Shown here: positions 27,701 through 34,683 of the stretch, piece after piece
Layout: each line of letters opens with the position of its first letter
Numbering within the stretch: the stretch's first letter is position 1
Assembly: GCA_964635055.1 (NCBI GenBank)
Contig: CAZWMT010000003.1
Span: forward strand, 124,001-188,000
Direction of reading: 5' to 3'
Length of the DNA stretch: 64,000 nt
DNA from: JAEUJM01 sp964635055
GTDB taxonomy: Bacteria; Actinomycetota; Acidimicrobiia; Acidimicrobiales; DATDAH01
Translations under genes and position numbers: made by a program
The notes under the pieces: generated by a model
Seen by the model: the letters and a program-made list of their open reading frames with translations, nothing else
Told to the model about the DNA's origin: nothing
Databases searched by the model: none

Positions 27701-27797
27701 GCACCAGCGCGCCGCGACCCTGCTCGGCCCGGTGCAGCACCCGGTCGAGGTCACCCAAGGCGGCCTCGCGGCCGAAGAGCGCCGGCTGTCGGGACAT
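24750..27797 (-). CDS. Large STAND-type AAA ATPase with TPR-like repeats
   Basis: 1015 residues. An AAA_16-type ATPase module opens the protein (LFGREAALGDLDRVL; Walker A GAAGIGKT at 36-43; Walker B VVVLDDVQWAD), followed by a long helical repeat region and a C-terminal block WWLAFGGAETRLRDSKGLHDLAVLLARPGEEVH known from actinobacterial AAA/cyclase regulators. MalT/LuxR relatives end in a HTH; none is visible here, so the output is probably protein-protein. An ATG nine codons upstream (27824) is also possible. Likely a signal-sensing switch; target unknown. Confidence 0.85.
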   Translation of the reverse strand: MSRQPALFGREAALGDLDRVLHRAEQGRGALVLVRGAAGIGKTALVEAAVAGHTVLWGRAVAAEVAPELHLWAQVLRSAGRRGLAAGGRVHLEAVLAAPTTADLAGTGQERFLRTDAIIGALRGLAEAGPVVVVLDDVQWADPESLLVVELLAAELLDLPVVVVATVRDDGRPRLPRPDLTIELTGLDAEGAAALLEALAGEAPSDDLVAVALGHTGGNPFFLTEVARLLRSRVLDPAAWRGVLPDGVRAVLAQRLDRLPEPTRGALEALSVIGPAADLDVVAAVLGLDAGRLDEQIDPALRENLLVAGGEGQVEFAHALVREAVLADARPSAVRRLHDRAARVLEAGRADAATVAGHHLAAGNRAEAARWSAKAGEAAFRRAMYDEAAQWFERAVADDPGPGVAATRLRFADALSRCGRGDDAREQYQAVAADMLGVDDELFGRAALGVGALGGGFEIRLLDQSQVALLTEALDRLGAEPPALVARLQARLSVALTLQEEHGRRLALAEGAVDLAREADDPAAVVHALAAWCDANASPVHIDDRLTVSDEMVAAALRSGDPELQLLARRFRVVALMEAGRVVEATAEVGAFARLADALRQPAFRWYARLEEGMLALLHGDLDRAEALAHEAAGEGRAAGSANARMLAEGGLLASVRRERGDAEGFLRILTEANRAHAEANRGTEFLYPIFLVGWGVDHDTVRAILARLPDDLSWADHDALFLQVWTSLGDAAAYVGDEMWVPRAEARLAPFADRLALDGTASVCVGAVSATLARLAAARGDATEAGEHFDRALLLLDAMDAPLLRERVLRDRSQLELGPPPGGGPTRSPHAAGNRFAREGETWWLAFGGAETRLRDSKGLHDLAVLLARPGEEVHCLDLVAAAEGGTSRGRPVDRDLGPALDATARAAYEARIIELTESIEHAEAVDDVDRAARLDEERAQLLRALAGALGMSGRSRPQGSEAERARKAVAMRVRDALARIDHELPELARHLRHAVRTGTFCAYEPERPVDWQL

Positions 27798-27852
27798 GTC
27801 GTCACCATTCTCCGCCAGCCACACGCCCGGATGTCGAGCGAACGCGAGCGGG

Positions 27853-28128
27853 TCAGACCTCGACGAGGCGCTCGAAGACGAACTCGTGGTGCAGGGCGCT
27901 GGTTCGGCGCTCCGCGCCGGGCACGGGCTCCTGCACCGGGGAGGCCTGGATCAGGCGCCAGCCGTCGCGCAGGGCGTCGACGCCCGTGGCGTAGGGCGGC
28001 GTGGGTCGATCGCCCACCGGTGGCGTCGGGCCGGGCTGGTCGCCGTCGTAGCGCGACCAGCCCACCACCGCGGCGTCGAGCGCGCTCGACGCGAGGTACA
28101 GGAACAGCACCTGCTGGCGCTCGGTCAC
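27853..28128 (-). CDS. Uncharacterised 91-residue protein coupled to the PhyH gene
   Basis: Starts MTERQQVLFLYLASSALDAAVVGW and ends TSALHHEFVFERLVEV, with a proline-rich middle. The GTG start overlaps the PhyH stop (GTGA), so it is translated with that dioxygenase. I do not recognise the family; the spacing and overlap argue that it is a real gene working with PhyH/ATP-grasp. Confidence 0.65.
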   Translation of the reverse strand: MTERQQVLFLYLASSALDAAVVGWSRYDGDQPGPTPPVGDRPTPPYATGVDALRDGWRLIQASPVQEPVPGAERRTSALHHEFVFERLVEV

Positions 28129-29018
28129 CCGTCCCCCTCGGCGATCGCGTCGATCGCTTCCCGCCGGTCGGTGCGGGTCAGGTACCAGTCGGCGTCGAAG
28201 GCATCGTCACCGCTCAGGTAGCGCCACAGGCGGGAGCGGTTGACGGTCTCGAGACGGCTGGCCGCGTGCTCGAACCACGGCTGCGGCGCCCGGAACATCG
28301 CCGCCGCCGTGCTGTCCTGGTAGGTCGCGAAGATGTGGTCGTGGGGCGCACCCTGGATCGCGGCGAAGTCGCCCAGGTCCCACAGCCTCACCTGCGGGCG
28401 TGTGGGGTTGAGCCGGATCTTGTACAACCACCGTTGGGTGGCACCCCGGTTCGCCCGGCCCCGGTGCCACAGGCCCTGGTGGAAGACCGCGACCGTCCCC
28501 GCGGGCCCGGACACGTCCCGCTGGCCGACCAGGTTCTGGTACCGGGCGACGTCGAACTCGTTGACGACCCGCAGGTGTGAGCCGGGCACGTAGCCCGTGC
28601 CCCCCTCGCCGGGGGCCACGTCGTGGGGGAACCAGAACAGCTGCACGTCGAAGGCCAGGGTGGTGTCGACGATGGCGTCCTGGTGGAGGTGCTGATCGAC
28701 CAGGTCGCCCGGCGTGCGCACGTGCACCCAGTCGTGGTCGTACACGGGGTCGGGCCCCACCAGGCTGGTGATGATCCCGGTCACCGCGGGCAGCCGCAGC
28801 ATGGCGCCGATGGGCGACGGATCGGGGTAGAGGTCGGCCAGCGGGGTACCGCTGTCGGGCTTGGGCCGGAACATGTCGGCCATCCCCGTTCGGCCGAACA
28901 GCTCGATGGCCGCCCGGTTGAGCTCGTCGGGCACGATGGCCTCGAACACCAGCAGGCCCTCGGCGACGAACCGGGCCATCTCGGCGGTGGTCAGCAGGTG
29001 CGAGCACTCGTCGGGCAC
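28125..29018 (-). CDS. Phytanoyl-CoA dioxygenase (PhyH) family Fe(II)/2-oxoglutarate enzyme
   Basis: 297 residues. Facial triad: H112-x-D114 (HLHQD) and H185 (FHQGLWHRGRANRG), with a following Arg suited to bind 2-oxoglutarate. FQLFWFPHDVAPGEGGTGYVPGSH is a typical PhyH core. It would hydroxylate or otherwise oxidise a small molecule. A TAGGTT box sits 6 nt before the GTG, overlapping the stop codon of the ATP-grasp gene. Flanked by ATP-grasp and 91-residue genes on the same strand. Confidence 0.87.
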   Translation of the reverse strand: MPDECSHLLTTAEMARFVAEGLLVFEAIVPDELNRAAIELFGRTGMADMFRPKPDSGTPLADLYPDPSPIGAMLRLPAVTGIITSLVGPDPVYDHDWVHVRTPGDLVDQHLHQDAIVDTTLAFDVQLFWFPHDVAPGEGGTGYVPGSHLRVVNEFDVARYQNLVGQRDVSGPAGTVAVFHQGLWHRGRANRGATQRWLYKIRLNPTRPQVRLWDLGDFAAIQGAPHDHIFATYQDSTAAAMFRAPQPWFEHAASRLETVNRSRLWRYLSGDDAFDADWYLTRTDRREAIDAIAEGDG

Positions 29019-29024
29019 GTCCCG

Positions 29025-29030
29025 AACCTA
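29025..29030 (-). promoter_or_regulatory. -10-like box (TAGGTT), 6 nt before the PhyH start
   Basis: TANNNT on the minus strand with leaderless geometry. Its TAG is also the stop codon of the upstream ATP-grasp gene, so chance resemblance is more likely here than at the other sites. Confidence 0.4.
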
Positions 29031-29942
29031 GCGAGCCGGTCGGTCGGCCGCGGGCACGGTGAGCCGGGCGGCCAGCGCATCGGCCAGCAACTCGGCCGAC
29101 GCCGGGATCAGGTCGAGGAAGAGGTTCGGCTCGATCAGCTCCAGCTCCATCAGGTGGAGGTGCCCGTCGAGCCTGGCCACATCGACCCGGGCGTACAACG
29201 GCGCCTCGTCGAGGGCGCCCAGCACCGAGCGGGCCGTGTGGTCGAGCTCGTCGTCCAGATCGACGCGCTCGACGGTGCCGCCGAAGTCGTACTGCACCCG
29301 CCAGTCGCCGGCCTTCGCCCGCTTGCGGACCGCGTGGACCGGCGTGCCGTCCACGGCGACCACCGAGATCTCACCCTCCTCGGTGATCGACGGCACGAAC
29401 GGCTGCACGAGGACGTCCTCGGCGTCGAGGACGCTGGCGAAGTGGGCCGCGGTGGCCGCCGTCCCCTCGCGCCCCTGGTGGATGGTGAGCCGAGCGGTGG
29501 CCCCGATCGCCGGCTTCACCACCACGTCGTCCCAGCCGGTGGCCTCGGTCAGCTCGACAAGGGTGACGGGGCTGCCACTGGCCACCAGCCGGGTGGGCAC
29601 CACCGGGACGCCCCGGCCCCCCAGATCCGTCAGGTAGCGCTTGTGGATGTTCCACCGGATGGTGGCCGTCGGGTTGTACACGACCGCCCCGACCCGGTCG
29701 AGGTGGTCGAGCCAGGCCAGGAACCGGTCGGGCCGCTCCACGTAGTCCCAGGTCGAGCGGATGACCACGACGGTGCCGGGACCCACCGCACCGCTCCCGG
29801 TCGCGTGCCCCCACACCAGTGGCCGGACCGCGATGCCGCGGCGCCCCAGGGCCAGCCGGAGCTCGTGGTCGTCGTCGGAGATGCCCTGGGGCATGGCCGC
29901 CGAGTAGTCGTCGATGGCGAACACCACCTCGGGCACGGCCAC
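29028..29942 (-). CDS. ATP-grasp family ligase (RimK/DcsG-like)
   Basis: 304 residues. VIRSTWDYVERPDRFLAWLD at about 60-80 and the ATP-binding strands VVVKPAIGATA, LVQPFVPSITEEGEISVV and HLMELELIEPNLFLDL match ATP-grasp proteins related to DcsG. Such enzymes activate a carboxylate as acyl phosphate and join it to an amine or thiol. GTG start at 29942; a second GTG at 29936 has TAGCCC six bases upstream and could be the true start. It ends 9 bp before the PhyH start, suggesting one operon. Confidence 0.83.
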   Translation of the reverse strand: MAVPEVVFAIDDYSAAMPQGISDDDHELRLALGRRGIAVRPLVWGHATGSGAVGPGTVVVIRSTWDYVERPDRFLAWLDHLDRVGAVVYNPTATIRWNIHKRYLTDLGGRGVPVVPTRLVASGSPVTLVELTEATGWDDVVVKPAIGATARLTIHQGREGTAATAAHFASVLDAEDVLVQPFVPSITEEGEISVVAVDGTPVHAVRKRAKAGDWRVQYDFGGTVERVDLDDELDHTARSVLGALDEAPLYARVDVARLDGHLHLMELELIEPNLFLDLIPASAELLADALAARLTVPAADRPAR

Positions 29943-30001
29943 GGGCTACCGCTCGGTGCCGGAGAGGCGCATGGTGGCCGGCGCGAACACGATCGGCGGG
30001 C

Positions 30002-30682
30002 TCAGGTGGGGAACTCGGCCTCGACCGCGGCCCGGATGGCGGCCAGGGCCTGTGCCCGCACCCGCTGCTTGGCGATCAGGTGGGCAGCAGGGTCGAGGGC
30101 CCGCAGTCCCTGGGCCACCTCCAGCGCCGCGGCGGCCAGATCGCCCGGAGCGACGACGCGGTCGGCGATGCCCACCGCCACCGCGTCGTCGGGGCCGAAC
30201 ACCTCGGCGAGCGGGATGGCCCGGTTGAACGCGGCGGGGCTGAGTCGCTGCCGGCAGATCTCGACCGCCGCCGTCGGGATGGGCAGGCCGATGGCGGCCT
30301 CGTTCGCCGTGTACTTGTACCGACCCGAGGCAGCCACCCGGTAGTCGCCGGACAGCAGCAGGAACAGGCCGCCGGCCACGGCGTGTCCGGTGCAGGCGAT
30401 CACGACCGGCGTCGGGAACGCCAGCAACCGCTCGCAGAGCTCGAAGCCCGTCCGCACCTGATCGATGAAGGCCGGGGGATCGCCCTGCAGGGACAAGTCG
30501 TAGCCGGCGGACAGGATGCCCTCGCGGCCGGACAGCACGACCGCGTCGCCCGCCGCCTCGGCGCCGTCGAGCGCGCCGTGCACCGCCCGCTGCAGGTCGG
30601 GCGACAAGGCGTTCACCTTGCCGTCGTCCATGGTGATGGTGGTCACGCCACCCTCGCTCGTGCTCTGCACCAACTGCGCCAT
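30002..30682 (-). CDS. Enoyl-CoA hydratase/isomerase (crotonase) family protein
   Basis: 226 residues. VTTITMDDGKVNALS begins the fold, FSAGYDL-type SAGYDLSL and CTGHAVAGG form the oxyanion hole strands, and ANEAAIGLPIP lies at the catalytic helix. Shorter than typical enoyl-CoA hydratases (about 260), which is common in this 'crotonase/enoyl-CoA hydratase family' subgroup. TAGCTT lies 6 nt before the ATG (leaderless). It is 16 bp from the dehalogenase-like gene but has its own promoter signal. Confidence 0.87.
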   Translation of the reverse strand: MAQLVQSTSEGGVTTITMDDGKVNALSPDLQRAVHGALDGAEAAGDAVVLSGREGILSAGYDLSLQGDPPAFIDQVRTGFELCERLLAFPTPVVIACTGHAVAGGLFLLLSGDYRVAASGRYKYTANEAAIGLPIPTAAVEICRQRLSPAAFNRAIPLAEVFGPDDAVAVGIADRVVAPGDLAAAALEVAQGLRALDPAAHLIAKQRVRAQALAAIRAAVEAEFPT

Positions 30683-30688
30683 GGGGTG

Positions 30689-30694
30689 AAGCTA
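30689..30694 (-). promoter_or_regulatory. -10 box (TAGCTT), 6 nt before the crotonase start
   Basis: TANNNT on the minus strand six bases from the ATG at 30682, matching the leaderless pattern. It lies in the short gap behind the dehalogenase-like gene. Confidence 0.55.
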
Positions 30695-30698
30695 CCGC

Positions 30699-31604
30699 TC
30701 AGCCGGAAACGAACCTGTCGACGATCTCGACCAGGGTGTCGGGTGCGTCCTCCTGGATGAAGTGGCTGGCTCCGTCGATGACCTGGTGGGGCTGGCCGGC
30801 GGCGCCCGGCACCTTCCGCTGGAACTTCCGGTGGGCGCCGGGCTTGTAGGAGACGGCGTCCTCGCTGCCGTACACCGTGAGGAAGGGCTTGGTCCAGGTC
30901 TCGAGGAACGCCCACGTCGCCCGGCACGCGGGCACGCCGGGGTTGTCCGCCTGGAGCGGGATGAGCAGCGGGAACTGGAGCGGCGATGCCTGGTACGAGC
31001 CGTCGGGGAACGGCGCGTCGTAGGCCGCCTTCTCCGCGTCGCTCAACGCACGGGTGGTGCCGCTGTCGACCAGCGGGCCGACGGGCAGCTCGTCCACGCT
31101 CTGGCTGAACTCGAGCCACTGCTCCATGAACGGGTTGACGCCCTCTCCCACGGGGATGCCCGTGTTCGATGCCACCACCCGGGCGAACCGGTCGGGGTGC
31201 AGGCGCAGGGCGTTCAGGCCGATGATCCCACCCCAGTCCTGACAGAACAGGGTGGCGCCCGCCAGGTCCTCGCCCTCCAACCACTGGCTCACCCACTCGA
31301 CGTGGCTGGCCAGCGTGTAGTCCGTGCGGGCCGTGGGCTTGTCCGAACGACCCATGCCCATGAGGTCGAGGGCCAACACCCGGTGACCGCGGTCGGCCAG
31401 CCCACGGATCATGTGGCGATAGAGGTAGGCCCAGGACGGGTTGCCGTGCAGCAGCAGCACCGGAGCGGCGTCGCGGGGGCCCTCGTCCACGAAGTGGAGG
31501 CGCAGCTCGGTGCCGTCAGCCGCGGTCACCGTGCGGTAGCGCGGGGCGAAGCCCCAGTCCGCCAGATCGGCGAAGCGCTCGTCGGGGGTGCGCAGCACGT
31601 CCAC
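30699..31604 (-). CDS. Haloalkane dehalogenase-like alpha/beta-hydrolase (copy 1)
   Basis: 301 residues. HGNPSW at 53-58, nucleophile region CQDWGG with Asp123 and Trp124, acid candidate Asp249 and GASHFIQ with His281. An Asp nucleophile followed by Trp is diagnostic of haloalkane dehalogenases: Asp displaces halide and the Trp binds it. HGNP resembles the HLD-II halide-binding Asn. The GTG start lies two bases after the stop of the DUF1330-like gene. Could be a dehalogenase or an epoxide-hydrolase-like relative; assay is needed to choose. Confidence 0.85.
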   Translation of the reverse strand: MDVLRTPDERFADLADWGFAPRYRTVTAADGTELRLHFVDEGPRDAAPVLLLHGNPSWAYLYRHMIRGLADRGHRVLALDLMGMGRSDKPTARTDYTLASHVEWVSQWLEGEDLAGATLFCQDWGGIIGLNALRLHPDRFARVVASNTGIPVGEGVNPFMEQWLEFSQSVDELPVGPLVDSGTTRALSDAEKAAYDAPFPDGSYQASPLQFPLLIPLQADNPGVPACRATWAFLETWTKPFLTVYGSEDAVSYKPGAHRKFQRKVPGAAGQPHQVIDGASHFIQEDAPDTLVEIVDRFVSG

Positions 31605-31606
31605 GG

Positions 31607-32359
31607 TCAGCCCTCCCTCGGCGGCACGTCGCCGGCGGTGTCGATGGACTCGGCGAGGTGGTCGAACGCCGGCACCGGGTCGACCACGAAGGCGAAGCCC
31701 TCGGGCGCGCCGCCCAGGTCGAGCAGCGCCTCGAGGTCGGCACCCTCGGCGGCGTGGTCGAAGCGGACCTCGTCCCACGTGCGCTCGTCGCCCACGATCA
31801 CGCCCTCGACCGCGAAGCGGCTGAGGGGGGTGACCCCGGCAGGGACGCTCTCCTCGCGGGCGGTTCCCACGGCGTCGGCGAATCGGCGCACCCGCAGCAC
31901 CACCCGGCCCCCGGCGGGGGTGGCGGCCCGGTGCGCACCGTCGACGGGCAGGCAGGACATCACGATGGTCGTCTCCATGCCGGCCTCCTTGTGCACGTGC
32001 TGGTCCTTGAAGTCGTCGCGCTGCTGCATCGCGAAGAAGGCCGCCCGGCTCGGGTAGCGCACGATGCCGATCCGGTCCCACCGAGGGTGACTGCCCCGCT
32101 GGTCGACCACCTCGCCGGCGAAGGCGACCATCGCGCCGATGGCGGCGAGGGGGCCGAGCGGGGTGTACGCGTCGTCGGCCTCCCTGCCGGACAGGCCGTG
32201 GTCACCACCGTCGCCGTAGTCCGCCCGCTCCTTGTACTTCATGAGGTTGACCGCCCAGAACGGGGTGTCCTGTTCGGGAGGCAGCTGGAACCAGCGGCTG
32301 ATCAGGGCGAAGTTGGGGGTGCCGTAGCTCGGGTTGGCGGTGGGCTTGCGGTCGGCCAT
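31607..32359 (-). CDS. DUF1330-like dimeric-barrel protein
   Basis: 250 residues. FWAVNLMKYKERADYGDGG...YTPLGPLAAIGAMVAFAGEVV and WDRIGIVRYPSRAAFFAMQQRDDF recall the DUF1330 family, with a second barrel-like half after residue 145. It directly precedes the dehalogenase-like gene (2-bp gap), and its promoter region holds a 21-bp near-palindrome shared with the divergent lipoprotein gene. Catalytic role unknown; such barrels often act as monooxygenase-like or binding proteins. Start at ATG 32359, as the open frame upstream belongs to the antisense of the lipoprotein gene. Confidence 0.75.
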   Translation of the reverse strand: MADRKPTANPSYGTPNFALISRWFQLPPEQDTPFWAVNLMKYKERADYGDGGDHGLSGREADDAYTPLGPLAAIGAMVAFAGEVVDQRGSHPRWDRIGIVRYPSRAAFFAMQQRDDFKDQHVHKEAGMETTIVMSCLPVDGAHRAATPAGGRVVLRVRRFADAVGTAREESVPAGVTPLSRFAVEGVIVGDERTWDEVRFDHAAEGADLEALLDLGGAPEGFAFVVDPVPAFDHLAESIDTAGDVPPREG

Positions 32360-32362
32360 ACA

Positions 32363-32383
32363 ATTGACAGTTCTACTGACAAT
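32363..32383. promoter_or_regulatory. Operator-like near-palindrome between divergent genes
   Basis: ATTGACAGT (32363-32371), TCT, ACTGACAAT (32375-32383): inverted repeats with one mismatch per arm. It covers the TTGACA -35 of the lipoprotein promoter and abuts the DUF1330-like start, so a regulator binding here could silence both arms of the dehalogenase region. Confidence 0.6.
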
Positions 32384-32392
32384 ACTTACCCT
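32364..32392 (+). promoter_or_regulatory. Promoter TTGACA-17 bp-TACCCT for the lipoprotein gene
   Basis: A consensus -35 hexamer (32364-32369), 17-bp spacer and TANNNT -10 (32387-32392). Transcription starting 7 nt after the -10 would begin at the GTG at 32399, a leaderless start. This is the clearest complete sigma-70-like promoter in the window. Confidence 0.75.
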
Positions 32393-32398
32393 GTGCAA

Positions 32399-33106
32399 GT
32401 GGGCCGAGCCGCGAGCGCCGTCGTCGCGCTCTGCCTGCTCGTGACGGCGTGCGGCAGACAGGGGGACGGCGTGACGGACACCGACACCGGGGGCGCGGCC
32501 GAGGCCGCAACGACCACCACCGGGCCCACGACCGGGCCCACGACCGACGGGGGTCACACGGCACCGGCCCGCTCGATCGACGACATCCCCGTGGCCCACA
32601 CACCCGACGGCGGCTGGCACGGCGCCATGCCGCCGCCGGTGCTGGCCGGTTGCACCGAGCCCCCTCCGGACGGTGCGCCCGATCTCGGCGGCCTCTGGCA
32701 GATCGGTGAGGTCGAGGTCGACGGGGTGGTCGCCACCGGGCACCCGGCGATGGGCAAGGTGCAGCGCATCGAGCAGTGCGGCGACCGCCTGGTGGTCACC
32801 GCCGGCGGGGTCGTGCACGACATGCGGGTCGACGGCACCGAGGCCAACGGCGTCCACGACGTGGCCGAGATGGACTACGCCACGCCCATCACCGTGGTCG
32901 CCACCTACGAGGACGGCGTGCACGTGCTGCGACCGGTGGGGCTGCCGATCGAGGTCACCAGGCGGCGCGATGGTGATCAGCTCGTCTGGACGTACCTCAC
33001 CTTCACCGCCCGCCTCGACCGCATCGGGCCCGCCGACGCCGACCCCGGGCCGGGCATCACCGCGCTCGAGTCCGCACCGCAACCGATCATCCAGGAGGCC
33101 GACTGA
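32399..33106 (+). CDS. Predicted lipoprotein of unknown function
   Basis: 235 residues if started at the GTG six bases after the TACCCT box; a GTG two codons earlier is possible. The short hydrophobic segment ends in the lipobox LVTAC, predicting a lipid-anchored extracytoplasmic protein. A Thr/Gly linker contains a 12-bp duplicated unit (TTGPTTGP). The rest (DLGGLWQIGEVEVDG...GDRLVVTAGGVVHDM) looks like a lipocalin-type beta barrel, but I recognise no named family. It leads an operon with the DinB-like and dehalogenase genes. Confidence 0.75.
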   Translation: MGRAASAVVALCLLVTACGRQGDGVTDTDTGGAAEAATTTTGPTTGPTTDGGHTAPARSIDDIPVAHTPDGGWHGAMPPPVLAGCTEPPPDGAPDLGGLWQIGEVEVDGVVATGHPAMGKVQRIEQCGDRLVVTAGGVVHDMRVDGTEANGVHDVAEMDYATPITVVATYEDGVHVLRPVGLPIEVTRRRDGDQLVWTYLTFTARLDRIGPADADPGPGITALESAPQPIIQEAD

Positions 33107-33107
33107 C

Positions 33108-33701
33108 ATGTCCGATCCCGGCACCACCGACGCGGGCACCGCACTGCTGCTCGACAGCCTGCAGCGGCGCATGGCCACCATGCACTCGCTCTACTACCAG
33201 GCCGTCGACACGATGGACCTCAGCCACGTGAACCACTTCGAGCGGGAGGGGGTGCTGCCCATCGCCTTCTCGCTGTTCCACTACACGAACATGCAGGACG
33301 CCACCTTCATGGCCATCACCGGCGTTCCCCCGATCTGGGACGACGAGTGGTTCGCCCGCGTGCACCCGGCCATCAACGACCACGGCAAGCACCGCACCGT
33401 GGACGAGATGGTGCACCAGCGCATCGGCGACTACGACGCGTTCAAGGAGTACCAGCGCGCGGTGTTCGACCGTACGGAGGCGCACCTGGCCACGATGGAC
33501 CCCGCCGACCTCACCCGGGTGCTGATCGCGCCGCCCTACCCGCCCGAGGTGGCCAGCACCTACAGCGCGCGCTGCGCCGGTCCCCAGGGCATCACCGTCC
33601 TCGACGGCTTCGAGTGCTGGCACTACCAGCACGGGTTGCGCCACATGGGTGAGATCGAGCTGGCCCGGGGCCTGGTCGGCCTCGGCGGCATGACCTCGTA
33701 G
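33108..33701 (+). CDS. DinB-like helical protein
   Basis: 197 residues. QRRMATMHSLYYQAVDTMDLSHVNHFEREGVLPIAFSLFHYTNMQDATF resembles the four-helix DinB bundle with spaced histidines, and a C-terminal CWHYQHGLRHMGEIE carries further His residues. AGGAGG lies nine bases before the ATG and the gene begins right after the lipoprotein stop. Function unknown; coupling with the dehalogenase gene (10-bp gap) suggests a shared pathway. Confidence 0.75.
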   Translation: MSDPGTTDAGTALLLDSLQRRMATMHSLYYQAVDTMDLSHVNHFEREGVLPIAFSLFHYTNMQDATFMAITGVPPIWDDEWFARVHPAINDHGKHRTVDEMVHQRIGDYDAFKEYQRAVFDRTEAHLATMDPADLTRVLIAPPYPPEVASTYSARCAGPQGITVLDGFECWHYQHGLRHMGEIELARGLVGLGGMTS

Positions 33702-33711
33702 GGGCCGCGGC

Positions 33712-34614
33712 ATGGACTTCGTCCGCACCGACGACACCCGCTTCGACGCCATCGGCTGGGAGTGGCCACCGCAGTACTTCGAGCACCCGGACGGCTTGCG
33801 CCAGCACTACGTGGATGTGCGCCCCGACGGCGCCGAGCGGGGCACGTTCCTGCTGTTGCACGGCGAGCCGACGTGGTCCTACCTGTACAAGGACTGGATC
33901 GGCCCGTTGGCGGCCGACGGCTTCCGGGTCGTCGCCCCCGACCACTTGGGCTTCGGGCGCTCCGACAAGCCCACCGACGACCAGTGGTACCGCATCTCCC
34001 GCCACAGAGAGGCCCTGGCCCGGCTGGTCGAGTCGCTCGACCTGCACGACATCGTCCTGGTGGTGCAGGACTGGGGTGGCCCCATCGGCCTGATCAACGC
34101 GGTCGCCGACCCCGACCGCTACACCCGGTTGTTCATCCTCAACACCTGGTTGCACCAGGAAGACCACGAGTACTCCGAGGGCATGGAGTGGTGGCGCCAG
34201 GCCGCCCTCGACCCCGACCAACTCGGAGGCGACATGCCTGCAGGCGCGATCGTGGCGGGGACAAATGGGCGTCCCGCGTCCGACCCCGCCGCGATCGCCG
34301 CAGCCTTCGACGCCCCCTTCCCCGACTACGCAGCGAAGGCGGGCATCCGGCGCTTCCCGTTCTGCCTCCCGTTCGCCGAGCCCGAGTTGGGCGACGCCGA
34401 CCTGCAGGCCGGAGCCCGGGCCGCCCTGCGCACCTGGGACATCCCCAAACACGTCGCCTTCGGCGACCAGGACCCGGTGTTCACCTGGGACTGGGCCGAG
34501 CGCTGGGCCGCGGAGCTGGGGGCCACGCTCGATCGGATCGAGGGGGCCAGCCACTTCGTCCAGATCGAGGCGCCCGACGACTGCCTGGCCGTGGTCCGCG
34601 CCCACGTCGGCTGA
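33712..34614 (+). CDS. Haloalkane dehalogenase (DhlA/HLD-I-like, copy 2)
   Basis: 300 residues. HGEPTWSYLY at 50-59 with Glu52, nucleophile motif VQDWGGPIGL with Asp120 and halide-binding Trp121, Asp254 (GDQDPVF) and base His281 (GASHFVQ). These are the full catalytic set of subfamily HLD-I: Asp attacks the C-X carbon, His/Asp hydrolyses the alkyl-enzyme and chloride or bromide leaves. Third gene of the lipoprotein/DinB operon, and convergent with a ClC protein gene. Substrate range cannot be read from sequence. Confidence 0.9.
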   Translation: MDFVRTDDTRFDAIGWEWPPQYFEHPDGLRQHYVDVRPDGAERGTFLLLHGEPTWSYLYKDWIGPLAADGFRVVAPDHLGFGRSDKPTDDQWYRISRHREALARLVESLDLHDIVLVVQDWGGPIGLINAVADPDRYTRLFILNTWLHQEDHEYSEGMEWWRQAALDPDQLGGDMPAGAIVAGTNGRPASDPAAIAAAFDAPFPDYAAKAGIRRFPFCLPFAEPELGDADLQAGARAALRTWDIPKHVAFGDQDPVFTWDWAERWAAELGATLDRIEGASHFVQIEAPDDCLAVVRAHVG

Positions 34615-34638
34615 GCCCGGCCACGTCGGCACCTGCGG

Positions 34639-34656
34639 CCGCGGGGTACCCCGCGG
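34639..34656. terminator. Palindromic hairpin between dehalogenase and ClC genes
   Basis: An 18-bp perfect palindrome (CCGCGGGGT/ACCCCGCGG) lies in the 69-bp gap between convergent stop codons; it could end transcripts from both sides. The perfect palindrome leaves no unpaired loop, so the hairpin would open a few central bases. Confidence 0.5.
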
Positions 34657-34683
34657 GGCTCATCTGCTCGTCGTTCCGTGGCC

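Noticed and set aside
25747..28221. Long plus-strand open frame opposite the STAND ATPase
   Set aside because: Ser/Arg/Ala-rich shadow with no family pattern; the minus strand has Walker motifs and TPR-like repeats.
32519..32550. Duplicated 12-bp unit in the lipoprotein gene
   Set aside because: It encodes part of a Thr/Gly/Pro linker and shows no sign of being a mobile or regulatory element.
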